A stretch of DNA of 64,000 bases from contig NZ_JARUJP010000017.1 in NCBI RefSeq assembly GCF_033659955.1, forward strand, positions 28,015 to 92,014, written 5' to 3'. Position numbers and translations under genes: made by a program. This document shows, piece after piece, positions 42,625 through 50,090 of the stretch (positions are counted from its first letter, which is position 1; the number at the start of each line of letters is the position of its first letter). The notes under the pieces were generated by a model. That model saw nothing but the letters and a program-made list of their open reading frames with translations. It did no database searches and was not told the DNA's origin. Origin of the DNA: Clostridium_AM tanneri (GTDB taxonomy: Bacteria > Bacillota > Clostridia > Clostridiales > Clostridiaceae).

Positions 42625-43761
42625 TTACTTAACCATGCTTCCGCCAATAACCATTCTTAAGATTTCTGATGTACCTTCGCCAATTTCAAGAATCTTAGCA
42701 TCCCTTAAAAGTCTTTCTACAGGATATTCTCTGCTATAGCCATATCCACCGAAGACTTGAATAGCGTTTTTAGTAATCTTCATTGCAGCCTCAGCGGAGT
42801 ATAATTTAGCCATAGCTGCTTCTAAGGAGAACCTTTCCTTACAATCTCTTTTAAAGGCTGCTGCATATACTAGATTTCTTGCTGCAGCAATTTCTGTAGC
42901 CATGTCTGCAATCATAAACTGAATTGCCTGGAATTTTCCTATATTCTTTCCAAAGGCTGTTCTTTGATTTGCGTATTTTATAGCTTCCTCCATGGCATGC
43001 TGAGCAATACCTACTCCAAAGGCGCCAACACCCATTCTTCCAGAGTCTAATGCTATCATAGCTATTTTAAAGCCCTGACCTTCTGAACCTAAAAGATTTT
43101 CCTTTGGTATCTTACAGTTATCAAATATTAATTCTCCAGTATCTGAGCCTCTTACTCCCATTTTGTCTTCCTTATCACCGATAATAAAACCAGGAGTTCC
43201 TTTTTCAACTATAAAAGCACTAATTCCCTTCACTCCTGCATCAGGGTTTGTTTTAGCAGCTATTATATAAACATCAGCAACACTGAAATTAGTTATCCAT
43301 GCCTTACGTCCATTTAAAACATAATGATCTCCTTCAAGTTTAGCCATAGTTTGTATTCCGGCAGCATCGGAGCCAGCACAAGGTTCTGTTAAGCCGAAAG
43401 CTCCAAGTTTTTTACCAGATACTAAGTCAGGGAGATATTTTTTCTTTTGCTCCTCTGTTCCAAAAAGATGCATAGGGTTAGCACAAAGCATATGTGCATC
43501 TAAAGTGATTGCAACACTGGCACTTCCGCGACCAAGTTCTTCTAAAGTAATTGCTTCGCAAATTGCATCTGCTCCAGCACCGCCATACTCTTCAGGAAAA
43601 GGAATACCGAATATATCGTTTTCTCTCATCTTGTCGATAATATGCCAAGGAAATTCTCCCTTTTTATCCATTTCCCCATCATAAGGTGCTACTTCCTTTT
43701 CAGTAAATTCTCTAACCATATTTTTTATCATTTCCTGCTCAGTTGTAAGCTTAAAATTCAT
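42625..43761 (-). CDS. Acyl-CoA dehydrogenase (butyryl-CoA dehydrogenase-like)
   Basis: A 378-residue flavoprotein of the short-chain acyl-CoA dehydrogenase type that, working with EtfAB, reduces an enoyl-CoA in clostridia. Family motifs: TEPCAGSDAAGIQTMAK (FAD binding), the GRKAWITNF stretch, IGDKEDKMGVRGSDTGELIFDNC, and at the C-terminus IQVFGGYGYSREYPVERLLRDAKILEIGEGTSEI with the catalytic Glu (IGEGTSE). First gene of acd-etfB-etfA(-ctfA-ctfB), preceded by a perfect sigma-54 promoter. No crotonase, 3-hydroxyacyl-CoA dehydrogenase or 2-hydroxyacyl-CoA dehydratase gene is nearby, so it may serve a specialised reductive Stickland-type pathway. Confidence 0.93.
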   Translation of the reverse strand: MNFKLTTEQEMIKNMVREFTEKEVAPYDGEMDKKGEFPWHIIDKMRENDIFGIPFPEEYGGAGADAICEAITLEELGRGSASVAITLDAHMLCANPMHLFGTEEQKKKYLPDLVSGKKLGAFGLTEPCAGSDAAGIQTMAKLEGDHYVLNGRKAWITNFSVADVYIIAAKTNPDAGVKGISAFIVEKGTPGFIIGDKEDKMGVRGSDTGELIFDNCKIPKENLLGSEGQGFKIAMIALDSGRMGVGAFGVGIAQHAMEEAIKYANQRTAFGKNIGKFQAIQFMIADMATEIAAARNLVYAAAFKRDCKERFSLEAAMAKLYSAEAAMKITKNAIQVFGGYGYSREYPVERLLRDAKILEIGEGTSEILRMVIGGSMVK

Positions 43762-43810
43762 TTTATATACCCCCTAAATAGTGAATTATTAGTTATCCCG
43801 CTTTTATATA

Positions 43811-43827
43811 TAGCAATACTTATGCCA
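43811..43827 (-). promoter_or_regulatory. Sigma-54 (-24/-12) promoter of the acd-etfBA operon
   Basis: The minus strand reads TGGCATAAGTATTGCT: GG at -24 and GC at -12 with exactly ten bases between, plus the T-run TTGC, matching TGGCAC-N5-TTGCW. It lies about 50 bases before the acd ATG. A sigma-54 enhancer-binding protein gene lies 0.9 kb upstream. Confidence 0.88.
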
Positions 43828-44034
43828 CCTTGTTAGTAAATTGAATTATCATATAAGATTGGACTAAGGAAAGTTGTCATTAAAGCCCTGTTTCACAGTC
43901 AGATATCATAAAAAATATTTTTAAAATAAGAGGTAGATTTGCGGAAAAGTTTAATTTAATTAACTTTTAATAAAAAGAGAAGATGTATAGATTATCAGAC
44001 ACTTTGTTAACGGTTTGTTTATTATAAAGAAAAA

Positions 44035-44062
44035 ACACATGTCTATAAAATAAGACATGTGC
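44035..44062 (-). terminator. Terminator of the small membrane protein gene
   Basis: On the minus strand GCACATGTCT / AGACATGTGT closes around an eight-base loop and is followed by TTTTTCTTT. Confidence 0.85.
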
Positions 44063-44116
44063 AAAAGTTTCTACAGTATGTTAAGCTGTCAGTGAAGAAA
44101 TATAACGAAATTGTTT

Positions 44117-44431
44117 CTACTGGCTTTGGAATTTGTTTTTAGCCCATAGATCTAATTGTTTAATTTTTTTACGACCTAAAGTAGATCCATAGATAATTAA
44201 AACAACTATTATAACAGTAAACAAATCTATCTTTCTAGAAGATATAAAGTTAACTATCCCCAATGTAACCTGTGGAATTACCCCTGTTAAAATAGTCAGC
44301 ACGGTACCAACCTTAAAAAGAGCTGAGGAATTAAGGCCATATCTTGCATATAGCATAAAAAAAGTTGAAGACCAAGCAAGAACCTCTAAACATATTAATA
44401 TTAGCCACTTATTTTCGATTATATAGTTCAT
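44117..44431 (-). CDS. Uncharacterised small membrane protein controlled by a ykkC-family riboswitch
   Basis: A 104-residue protein with three predicted membrane helices (about 8-28, 36-62, 72-86) and a basic C-terminal tail (LGRKKIKQLDLWAKNKF). I do not recognise a family. It has the length of an SMR transporter and a Glu in the first helix (ICLEVLAWSS), but lacks other SMR signatures and the fourth helix. The ribosome binding site is AAGGAGGTTTTTCT. It is the only gene between a ykkC-type riboswitch and its own terminator, so it is probably a monocistronic riboswitch target, perhaps a transporter for guanidine or a phosphorylated nucleotide. That function is inferred from context only. Confidence 0.7.
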   Translation of the reverse strand: MNYIIENKWLILICLEVLAWSSTFFMLYARYGLNSSALFKVGTVLTILTGVIPQVTLGIVNFISSRKIDLFTVIIVVLIIYGSTLGRKKIKQLDLWAKNKFQSQ

Positions 44432-44457
44432 AGAAAAACCTCCTTATAATTAATAAA

Positions 44458-44500
44458 ACAAAAAAAGCCCAAGAGGAATTAAAAATAATCCTCCTGGGCT
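44458..44500 (-). terminator. Expression-platform terminator of the ykkC riboswitch
   Basis: Stem AGCCCAGGAGGA / TCCTCTTGGGCT is followed by TTTTTTTG on the minus strand. The left arm overlaps the aptamer segment GGGATAAAAGCCC, so ligand binding should prevent this terminator (ON switch). Confidence 0.85.
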
Positions 44501-44586
44501 TTTATCCCACCGTGGTCACAGACATCCTGTGTGTTTTCTCTCGGACCAGACCAACTAAAAAGCTGCGGAACCCTAGAAAACATTGA
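44489..44586 (-). promoter_or_regulatory. ykkC-family riboswitch (guanidine-I or a subtype-2 relative)
   Basis: The minus strand contains the conserved blocks in order: CTAGGGTTCCGC, GGTCTGGTCCGAGAG, ACACA..., CCACGG and GGGATAAAAGCCC followed by GGAGG. These define the ykkC aptamer scaffold (guanidine-I; subtype 2 senses ppGpp, PRPP or nucleoside diphosphates). The subtype cannot be settled by eye. Confidence 0.9.
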
Positions 44587-44663
44587 TAGTTCTTCAATTT
44601 TTCTTGATTATACTACAGTTTATTAAAAAACACAACAGGGTTAAATAAATATAATTTAATATA

Positions 44664-46088
44664 TCAAAAGCTAAGATGATACTGGGTTAACTTTTGGTAG
44701 AGACTTGAGCGGTGAATTCCAAGTATTTTAGCTGCCTTTGCCTTGTTACCCTTGGTAGAGGCTAATGCCTTTTTTATGGCATTTATTTCTGCAAGAGTTA
44801 TTGCATCTTTTAAGCATAGCACTTCCGTATCTTCTCTAGTAATTGCTACATCTTTACAGCTCTCTTTAAAATTTTCTAAAAAGGAGGTAGGTAAATCCTT
44901 AAGCTCAATTACATCTTTTTCACAGAAATTTACCCCTATTTCCAGCACATTATGAAGCTCACGGATATTTCCAGGCCAGTTATATCTTTTAAAAGTTTCT
45001 ATAACCTCCTCAGAAACCCCTTTGATATTTAAATTTAGCTTATCATTGAACTCATTGACTATTTTCTGTGCTAAAGGAATAAGGTCATTTTTGGTTTCTC
45101 TTAAAGGAGGGACAGTAAGAGCTATAATATTAAGTCTGTAATATAAATCCTCCCTAAATTTATTTTGCTTCACCATTTCCTTTAAGTTCTTATTTGTAGC
45201 GGCTATAACCCTAACATCTAAGTCCAGTACATAATTTGCACCAACAGGCTGAACTTCTTTTTCTTGAAGGACTCTTAAAAGCTTAGTTTGCATAGAGAGA
45301 GGCATGTCTCCTATTTCATCTAAGAATATAGTTCCACCATTTGCCGCAGAGAATTTACCAGGTTTTCCCTCAGATTTTGCACCGGTGAAGGCTCCTTTTT
45401 CATAGCCGAAGAGCTCTGCTTCTAGGAGTTCTTTTGGAATAGCAGCACAGTTAATTCTTACAAAAGGACCATAGCGTCGGAGGCTATTGTTATGTATGGA
45501 ATGAGCAACTAATTCCTTACCTGTGCCAGTCTCACCTGTAATTAAAACTGTAGAATCTGTCCTAGATACTTTTTTAGCCAGTTGCACCATTTCACTTCGC
45601 TTATCACTTACAGATATGATATTGGTGAAATCATATTTAGCCCCCTGAGTTCCATTGCACTTACCTTTGTAATATTTAAGTTCATTTTCCATCATATCAA
45701 TCTTTTTTACAAGGGATTTTAATTCCTTTATGTCTCTAAATAGTATTTTTCCTATAGCACCTACTATTTCATCATCTTTAAAGATTGGTATACGCATAAC
45801 TATCATTTTGTTTTTTCCTAGGTAGGCAAGTTCACCAATTTCTATTTTCCCTGTTTCTAGAATGTTTACTAATTTGCTGTCAGGAGATACTTCTAAAATA
45901 TGTTTTCCTGTTATTTCTTCTGGCTTTGTTAACAAAAATCTAGCAAAGGAACTATTGACAGTAGTTATGATACCATCTTTATCTATTACTATAATACCTT
46001 CATAGGAATTTTCAAGCAGAGTGTTTAATGTATTCATGAGGGTTTCTGTATTTGTAAGTGGGTTAAATAAGTAATCTTCTTTATCCAA
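44664..46088 (-). CDS. Sigma-54-dependent enhancer-binding regulator (PAS-AAA+-Fis)
   Basis: A 474-residue activator. An N-terminal PAS domain (about 20-130; SYEGIIVIDKDGIITTVNSSF) senses a signal. The AAA+ domain (about 160-390) holds Walker A GETGTGKELVAHSIH, the sigma-54-contacting GAFTGA loop (YEKGAFTGAKSEG) and GTIFLDEIGDMPL. The Fis-type helix-turn-helix is at the C-terminus (AKAAKILGIHRSSLYQKL). The TTG start at 46088 follows GAGGAGGAG. A sigma-54 promoter lies in front of the nearby acd-etfBA operon, making that operon the likely target. The PAS ligand is unknown. Confidence 0.93.
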   Translation of the reverse strand: MDKEDYLFNPLTNTETLMNTLNTLLENSYEGIIVIDKDGIITTVNSSFARFLLTKPEEITGKHILEVSPDSKLVNILETGKIEIGELAYLGKNKMIVMRIPIFKDDEIVGAIGKILFRDIKELKSLVKKIDMMENELKYYKGKCNGTQGAKYDFTNIISVSDKRSEMVQLAKKVSRTDSTVLITGETGTGKELVAHSIHNNSLRRYGPFVRINCAAIPKELLEAELFGYEKGAFTGAKSEGKPGKFSAANGGTIFLDEIGDMPLSMQTKLLRVLQEKEVQPVGANYVLDLDVRVIAATNKNLKEMVKQNKFREDLYYRLNIIALTVPPLRETKNDLIPLAQKIVNEFNDKLNLNIKGVSEEVIETFKRYNWPGNIRELHNVLEIGVNFCEKDVIELKDLPTSFLENFKESCKDVAITREDTEVLCLKDAITLAEINAIKKALASTKGNKAKAAKILGIHRSSLYQKLTQYHLSF

Positions 46089-46176
46089 TTAATACTCCTC
46101 CTCATAAGTTATATAAATTAATAATTACGTTTATAAGATATATATTCATAAGAGCAGCAAATCATTATATCTTTTA

Positions 46177-46257
46177 GGGGACACTCTACAATTTTTCGGC
46201 AATTAAAGGGACAGTTCACAATTATTCTGATATGTTGAATAATTGTGAACTGTCCCC
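46177..46257. repeat. REP cluster: two forward, one reverse copy
   Basis: GGGGACACTCTACAATTTTT (46177-46197), a second forward copy (46208-46227) and an inverted copy (46237-46257) lie between the EBP and tetR genes. It is the rightmost member of the family in the window. Confidence 0.92.
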
Positions 46258-46274
46258 AAAGGTATGAAAAAATA

Positions 46275-46949
46275 CTAAGCTTTAGAGTTCGTATTTCTAA
46301 AAGAGTTTATTGTATGACCTATGTAGCTTAAAGTTTTCTCAGTTGCTTCTTCAGCGGTATAGCTGCATTGATGCTTTAGTACTCTATAAAGCATGCTGTG
46401 ATAAATCAGCAAAATCATTTCATTAATTTCTTCTAAATCTTCCTCTTTTATAAAACCATCCTTGGCACATTTCTTTAAAATCGTTAAGTTTCTATCATAT
46501 ATTCTTTCACCTAGTAACATTGGAAGTAGCTCTTCTGACTGATTGCTTAGTTCATCAGAAAAAATATGAAAGTAGTTCCTAATTGAACTATTGGAAGGGT
46601 TCACCCCTTCTTCAAAAAAAAGATTATAGTATGCTCTTGGATTTTTGTATGAATGAAGACAAAAACATCTCCATATACCCATAAAAGTGTCTAAAGAATT
46701 GCTACAGCTATTAGTATAATTAGGAAGATCGTGAGCATAGTCCTCTAAATATTTTATTGAACTAAAAAATAATAGTTCATTTAAGTTACCAAAGTAGTTA
46801 TAAATTGTAGCACTATTAAAGCCAGCTATATCAGAAACTTTTCTAATAGTAACAAACTCAATACCTTCTTCTTGTATTATTTTCTCAACTGCATCTATAA
46901 AATATTTCATCATACGTTTTCTTTGAATAGCCTTTTTATCCATTTCCAT
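46275..46949 (-). CDS. TetR-family transcriptional regulator
   Basis: A 224-residue TetR-type repressor. The N-terminal helix-turn-helix is clear (AVEKIIQEEGIEFVTIRKVSDIAGFNSATIYNYFGNLNELLFF); the C-terminal ligand-binding domain is helical and divergent. I use ATG 46949 after GGTGATTTCA; an upstream ATG at 46961 in the same frame has no better site. A dyad TTTAC-N7-GTAAA sits at 46973-46989 just upstream, the position expected for autoregulation. A half-site of it recurs in front of the divergent betaine reductase operon. Confidence 0.88.
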   Translation of the reverse strand: MEMDKKAIQRKRMMKYFIDAVEKIIQEEGIEFVTIRKVSDIAGFNSATIYNYFGNLNELLFFSSIKYLEDYAHDLPNYTNSCSNSLDTFMGIWRCFCLHSYKNPRAYYNLFFEEGVNPSNSSIRNYFHIFSDELSNQSEELLPMLLGERIYDRNLTILKKCAKDGFIKEEDLEEINEMILLIYHSMLYRVLKHQCSYTAEEATEKTLSYIGHTINSFRNTNSKA

Positions 46950-46972
46950 TGAAATCACCATCTTGTAAATAT

Positions 46973-46989
46973 TTTACCATATTAGTAAA
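46973..46989. promoter_or_regulatory. Candidate TetR operator (autoregulatory)
   Basis: TTTACCATATTAGTAAA is a dyad of TTTAC/GTAAA around seven bases, directly upstream of the tetR start. The extended half-site GTAAACACAA (46985-46994) recurs inverted at 47197-47206. Confidence 0.5.
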
Positions 46990-47175
46990 CACAAATAATT
47001 ATATCCTAGATTCGCATTTTTTGAAAGTAAAGCTTTCTTATTACGAAAAATAATAAATAGTATTAATAATTTCTATAATAAAAGTTTAGATTATACGCTC
47101 TTAACCTACAAAATAAATGACTTGAGGCTATTATTACATTTTTTAATAATAGCTATTTGTTATTGTTATAAAAAT

Positions 47176-47229
47176 ATAATCATGATTATAATATAATTGT
47201 GTTTACAAAATAGTCGCAATTATGATAAT
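47176..47229 (+). promoter_or_regulatory. Candidate promoter/operator of the betaine reductase operon
   Basis: TTTACA (47202-47207) and GATAAT (47224-47229) with 16-base spacing form a possible promoter. It overlaps TTGTGTTTAC (47197-47206), the half-site shared with the tetR operator, and lies just downstream of the palindrome ATAATCATGATTAT. Confidence 0.45.
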
Positions 47230-47324
47230 ATTTAATCAAAGCAGTACTGTTAAATTATTGTATTAGTTACATGTCATAGTAAAATTGAAAACATTTATAT
47301 TTATGTAGAAGGGGTGGGATATAA

Positions 47325-48650
47325 GTGAAATTAGAAATTGGAAATTTTTATGTAAAAGATATTGTTTTTGGAGAGAAGACCTCTTACAAAAATGGAATCT
47401 TAACAGTAAACAAGCAAGAGGCACTAGATTTTGTTTTAGAAGATGAACATATTACAGAGGCAGACTTATTAATTGTAAAGCCAGGAGATAAGGTTCGATT
47501 AGTTCCTGTAAAAGAGGCAATTGAGCCAAGGGTAAAAGTAAATGGCAATACCTTATTTCCAGGTGTTACAGGAGATGTGGTGGCCGTAGGTGATGGACGA
47601 ACTCATGCACTTAAAGGCTGCAGCGTCTTAGTGGTTGGAAAGCACTGGGGAGGATTCCAGGATGGCTTAATAGATATGAGTGGAGAAGGGGCAAAATATA
47701 CTTATTATTCTCAATTAAAGAATATTGTACTTGTAGGAGACACAGACGAGGACTTTGAGAAACATGAACAGCAGAAGAAGAATAAGGCCTTAAGATGGGC
47801 AGGACATAAATTAGCAGAGTTTATAGGAAACTGTGTTAAGGATTTAGAGCCAGAAGATATAGAGACTTTTGAATTAGAGCCAGTTATAAAGAGATCAAAA
47901 GAGGTTCAAGAATTGCCATCTGTTGTATTTGTAATGCAGCCTCAATCACAGATGGAGGAAATGGGATACAACGATTTAGTGTATGGATGGGATACAAATC
48001 ATATGGTACCTACTTTTATGCATCCCAATGAAGTTTTAGATGGAGCTTTGATTTCAGGAAGTTTTATGCCTTGTTCATCAAAGTGGTCAACCTATGATTT
48101 TCAGAATAATCCAACCATTAAGAGACTTTATGCTGAACACGGAAAGACACTTAACTTTTTAGGGGTTATAATGTCTAATCTTAATGTAGCATTAGAACAA
48201 AAGAAACGTGCAGCTTTATTTGTTGCTCAAATGGCAAAATCCTTAGGAGCAGATGGGGCGATTGTTGCAGAAGAAGGTTATGGAAATCCTGATGCAGACT
48301 TTATAGCTTGCATAGTTGCACTAGAAGAGGCTGGAGTTAAAACCTGTGGTATTACTAACGAATGTACTGGAAGAGATGGAGAATCTCAGCCATTAGTATC
48401 CTTAGATATAAAAGCAGATGCTATTGTATCCACTGGAAACGTTTCAGAGTTAATAGAGCTTCCTCCTATGGAAACTGTTATAGGTGAACTACAATCTTTA
48501 GCTAGAGATGGTTTATCTGGAGGTTGGGCAAACGATGAAATTTTAGGACCTTCTGTTAGAGAAGACGGTTCAATTATTATGGAAAACAACGCAATGTTCT
48601 GCGGAGATCAAGCCTCAGGATGGTCACCAAAAACAATGAGAGAGTTTTAA
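47325..48650 (+). CDS. grdI: Betaine reductase protein B, proprotein subunit GrdI
   Basis: A 441-residue proprotein of the GrdE/GrdG/GrdI family. These are split autocatalytically to create a pyruvoyl-type carbonyl from a Cys that binds the amine substrate. Conserved stretches include VGKHWGGFQDGLIDMSGEGA, HMVPTFMHPNEVLDGA and GITNECTGRDGESQPLV. By position the precursor Cys is probably Cys250 in GSFMPCSSKW. With GrdH it forms the substrate-specific protein B. I call it the betaine version because the operon carries a BCCT-type betaine transporter; the sarcosine version (GrdG) cannot be excluded. The start is GTG 47325, after AGAAGGGGTGGGATATAA. Confidence 0.88.
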   Translation: MKLEIGNFYVKDIVFGEKTSYKNGILTVNKQEALDFVLEDEHITEADLLIVKPGDKVRLVPVKEAIEPRVKVNGNTLFPGVTGDVVAVGDGRTHALKGCSVLVVGKHWGGFQDGLIDMSGEGAKYTYYSQLKNIVLVGDTDEDFEKHEQQKKNKALRWAGHKLAEFIGNCVKDLEPEDIETFELEPVIKRSKEVQELPSVVFVMQPQSQMEEMGYNDLVYGWDTNHMVPTFMHPNEVLDGALISGSFMPCSSKWSTYDFQNNPTIKRLYAEHGKTLNFLGVIMSNLNVALEQKKRAALFVAQMAKSLGADGAIVAEEGYGNPDADFIACIVALEEAGVKTCGITNECTGRDGESQPLVSLDIKADAIVSTGNVSELIELPPMETVIGELQSLARDGLSGGWANDEILGPSVREDGSIIMENNAMFCGDQASGWSPKTMREF

Positions 48651-48665
48651 GGAGGTGCAGTTTAG

Positions 48666-49979
48666 ATGAAAAAAGCAATTTTATATATAAATCAATTCTT
48701 TGGACAGATAGGTGGAGAAGATAAAGCAGATTTTTCTCCAGAAATAAGAGAGGGTTTAGTTGGGCCAGCTTTAGAATTAAACAAACAACTAAAAGATGCA
48801 GAAGTTACCCACACAATAATATGTGGAGATAACTTCATGGGATCTAATGAAAAGGAAGCAGTAGAGACAATATTAGGATTCTTAGAAGGTAAGGAATTTG
48901 ACATATTCTTTGCAGGCCCTGCATTCCAGGCTGGAAGATATGGAAATGCTTGTGGAGTTATATGCAAAGCTGTAAAAGAAAAATTTAATGTACCAGTTAT
49001 ATCTTCTATGCACATTGAAAACCCTGGTGTTGAAATGTTTAAGAAGGATGTGTATATATTCAAAGGCGGAAACAATGCTGGAAGAATGAGAAAAGACATA
49101 AAGGCAATGGCTGACTTTGGAAATAAAGTATTAAGTGGAGAGAAGCTTCTTTCTGCAGAAGAGGAAGGATATTACGGAAGAGGTAAGAGACATCAGGTTT
49201 GGCTTGAATCAGGAAAACCAGCTGCTGATAGAGTAGTGGAAATGATGTTAAAGAAATTAAAAGGTGAAGAGTTCCAAACTGAACTGCCTATTCCTAAGAT
49301 GGATAGAGTGCCAATAGCACCAGCTATCAAGGATTTAAGTAAAGTGACTATAGCTTGTGTAACAACAGGAGGTATAGTTCCTGTGGACAACCCTGATAGA
49401 ATACAATCTGCTTCAGCAACAAGATGGGGTAAATATAATGTATCACAATTAGATAGATTAGAGGGTGGAGTATATAAAACAATACATGCGGGATTTGACC
49501 CTGCAGCTGCTGATGCAGATCCAAATGTAATAGTTCCATTAGATGCCTTTAAAGCCTATGAAAAAGAAGGAAAAATGGGTAAGCTTCATGAGTATTTCTA
49601 TTCCACTGTTGGAACTGGAACTACCCAAGGTGAAGCTGCAAGAATGGCAAGAGAAATTGTTGAAGATTTAAAAGCAGCCAATGTAGATGCAGTTGTACTA
49701 ACTTCCACCTGAGGAACTTGTACACGTTGCGGTGCAACAATGGTAAAAGAAATTGAAAGAGCTGGATTCCCAGTTGTTCAAATGTGTAATCTTATTCCCG
49801 TAGCAACAACAGTAGGTTCAAATAGAATAGTACCGACTATTTCCATACCATATCCACTAGGAAACCCTGCAGATTCTAAAGAGGCACAGTGGAAGTTAAG
49901 ATATCACAGAGTTGGTGTAGCTTTAGATGCTCTAGCAACTGATATTGAGGAGCAAACTGTTTTTAAAGTAAAAATCTAA
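48666..49979 (+). CDS. grdH: Betaine reductase protein B, selenoprotein subunit GrdH (in-frame UGA = Sec349)
   Basis: A 437-residue protein read through an in-frame TGA at 49710-49712 as selenocysteine (residue 349). After the TGA the frame stays open to 49979 and reads U-GTCTRCGATMVKEI, giving the UxxCxxC motif of GrdB/GrdF/GrdH. A short hairpin GTTGC/GCAAC with GGT in the loop starts 14 bases after the TGA, a plausible bacterial SECIS. The selenol attacks the substrate bound to the GrdI carbonyl and passes the carboxymethyl group to GrdA. Ribosome binding site AAGGAGGTGCAG. Automated annotation would truncate this gene or split it in two. Confidence 0.95.
49713..49740 (+). promoter_or_regulatory. 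Candidate bacterial SECIS element in grdH
   Basis: Immediately 3' of the TGA, stem GTTGC (49726-49730) / GCAAC (49734-49738) closes a GGT loop. The apical G/U and the distance from the UGA agree with the general bacterial SECIS layout. Confidence 0.55.
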
Positions 49980-50023
49980 ATCGCTTACTCATTCGACGAA
50001 AGGAGAAGGAGTTTCATATAACT

Positions 50024-50058
50024 AAATAGGTCTTGTCAAAATGGATGAGACCTATTTT
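50024..50058 (+). terminator. Hairpin between grdH and the betaine transporter gene
   Basis: AAATAGGTCTTGTC / GATGAGACCTATTT pair (with G-U) and are followed by TAGATTAGTTTT. This may be a partial terminator or an mRNA-processing point, since the operon continues. Confidence 0.5.
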
Positions 50059-50090
50059 AGATTAGTTTTACGAAGGGGGGAAAATTAAAT

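Larger units (their letters stand above)
43762..44116. other. Promoter and terminator region between acd and the small membrane protein gene
   Basis: No gene. It contains the sigma-54 promoter (43811-43827) for acd and, at 44035-44062, the terminator of the gene at 44117. I looked for a clear dyad that could be the activator's binding site upstream of the promoter and saw none that convinces. Confidence 0.55.
46962..47324. other. Divergent control region between tetR and the grd operon
   Basis: No gene. It contains the candidate TetR operator at 46973-46989, a 10-bp hairpin GCTATTATTA/TAATAATAGC at 47127-47153, a perfect palindrome ATAATCATGATTAT at 47176-47189, and a possible promoter (TTTACA 47202-47207, GATAAT 47224-47229) in front of grdI. 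The ribosome binding site is AAGGGGTGGG. Confidence 0.55.

Noticed and set aside
39260..43761. Complete butyrate-forming (bcs) operon
   Set aside because: crotonase, hbd and thl are absent; only dehydrogenase, ETF and CoA-transferase genes are present.
44117..44431. SMR/EmrE (Gdx) guanidinium exporter
   Set aside because: Length and one Glu in helix 1 are suggestive, but only three helices are seen and no other SMR signature is present.
1168..46257. The dispersed repeat considered as a CRISPR array
   Set aside because: Copies are not regularly spaced, are mostly in inverted orientation, are scattered over 45 kb, and no cas genes are present.
1168..46257. The repeat considered only as ordinary transcription terminators
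   Set aside because: Many copies are single or in tandem orientation, lack T-runs, or lie inside genes, and the sequence is conserved well beyond what pairing needs.
49740..49979. Separate 79-residue gene after grdH
   Set aside because: It is the C-terminal part of GrdH after the selenocysteine UGA; the frame is continuous and the UxxCxxC motif spans the TGA.
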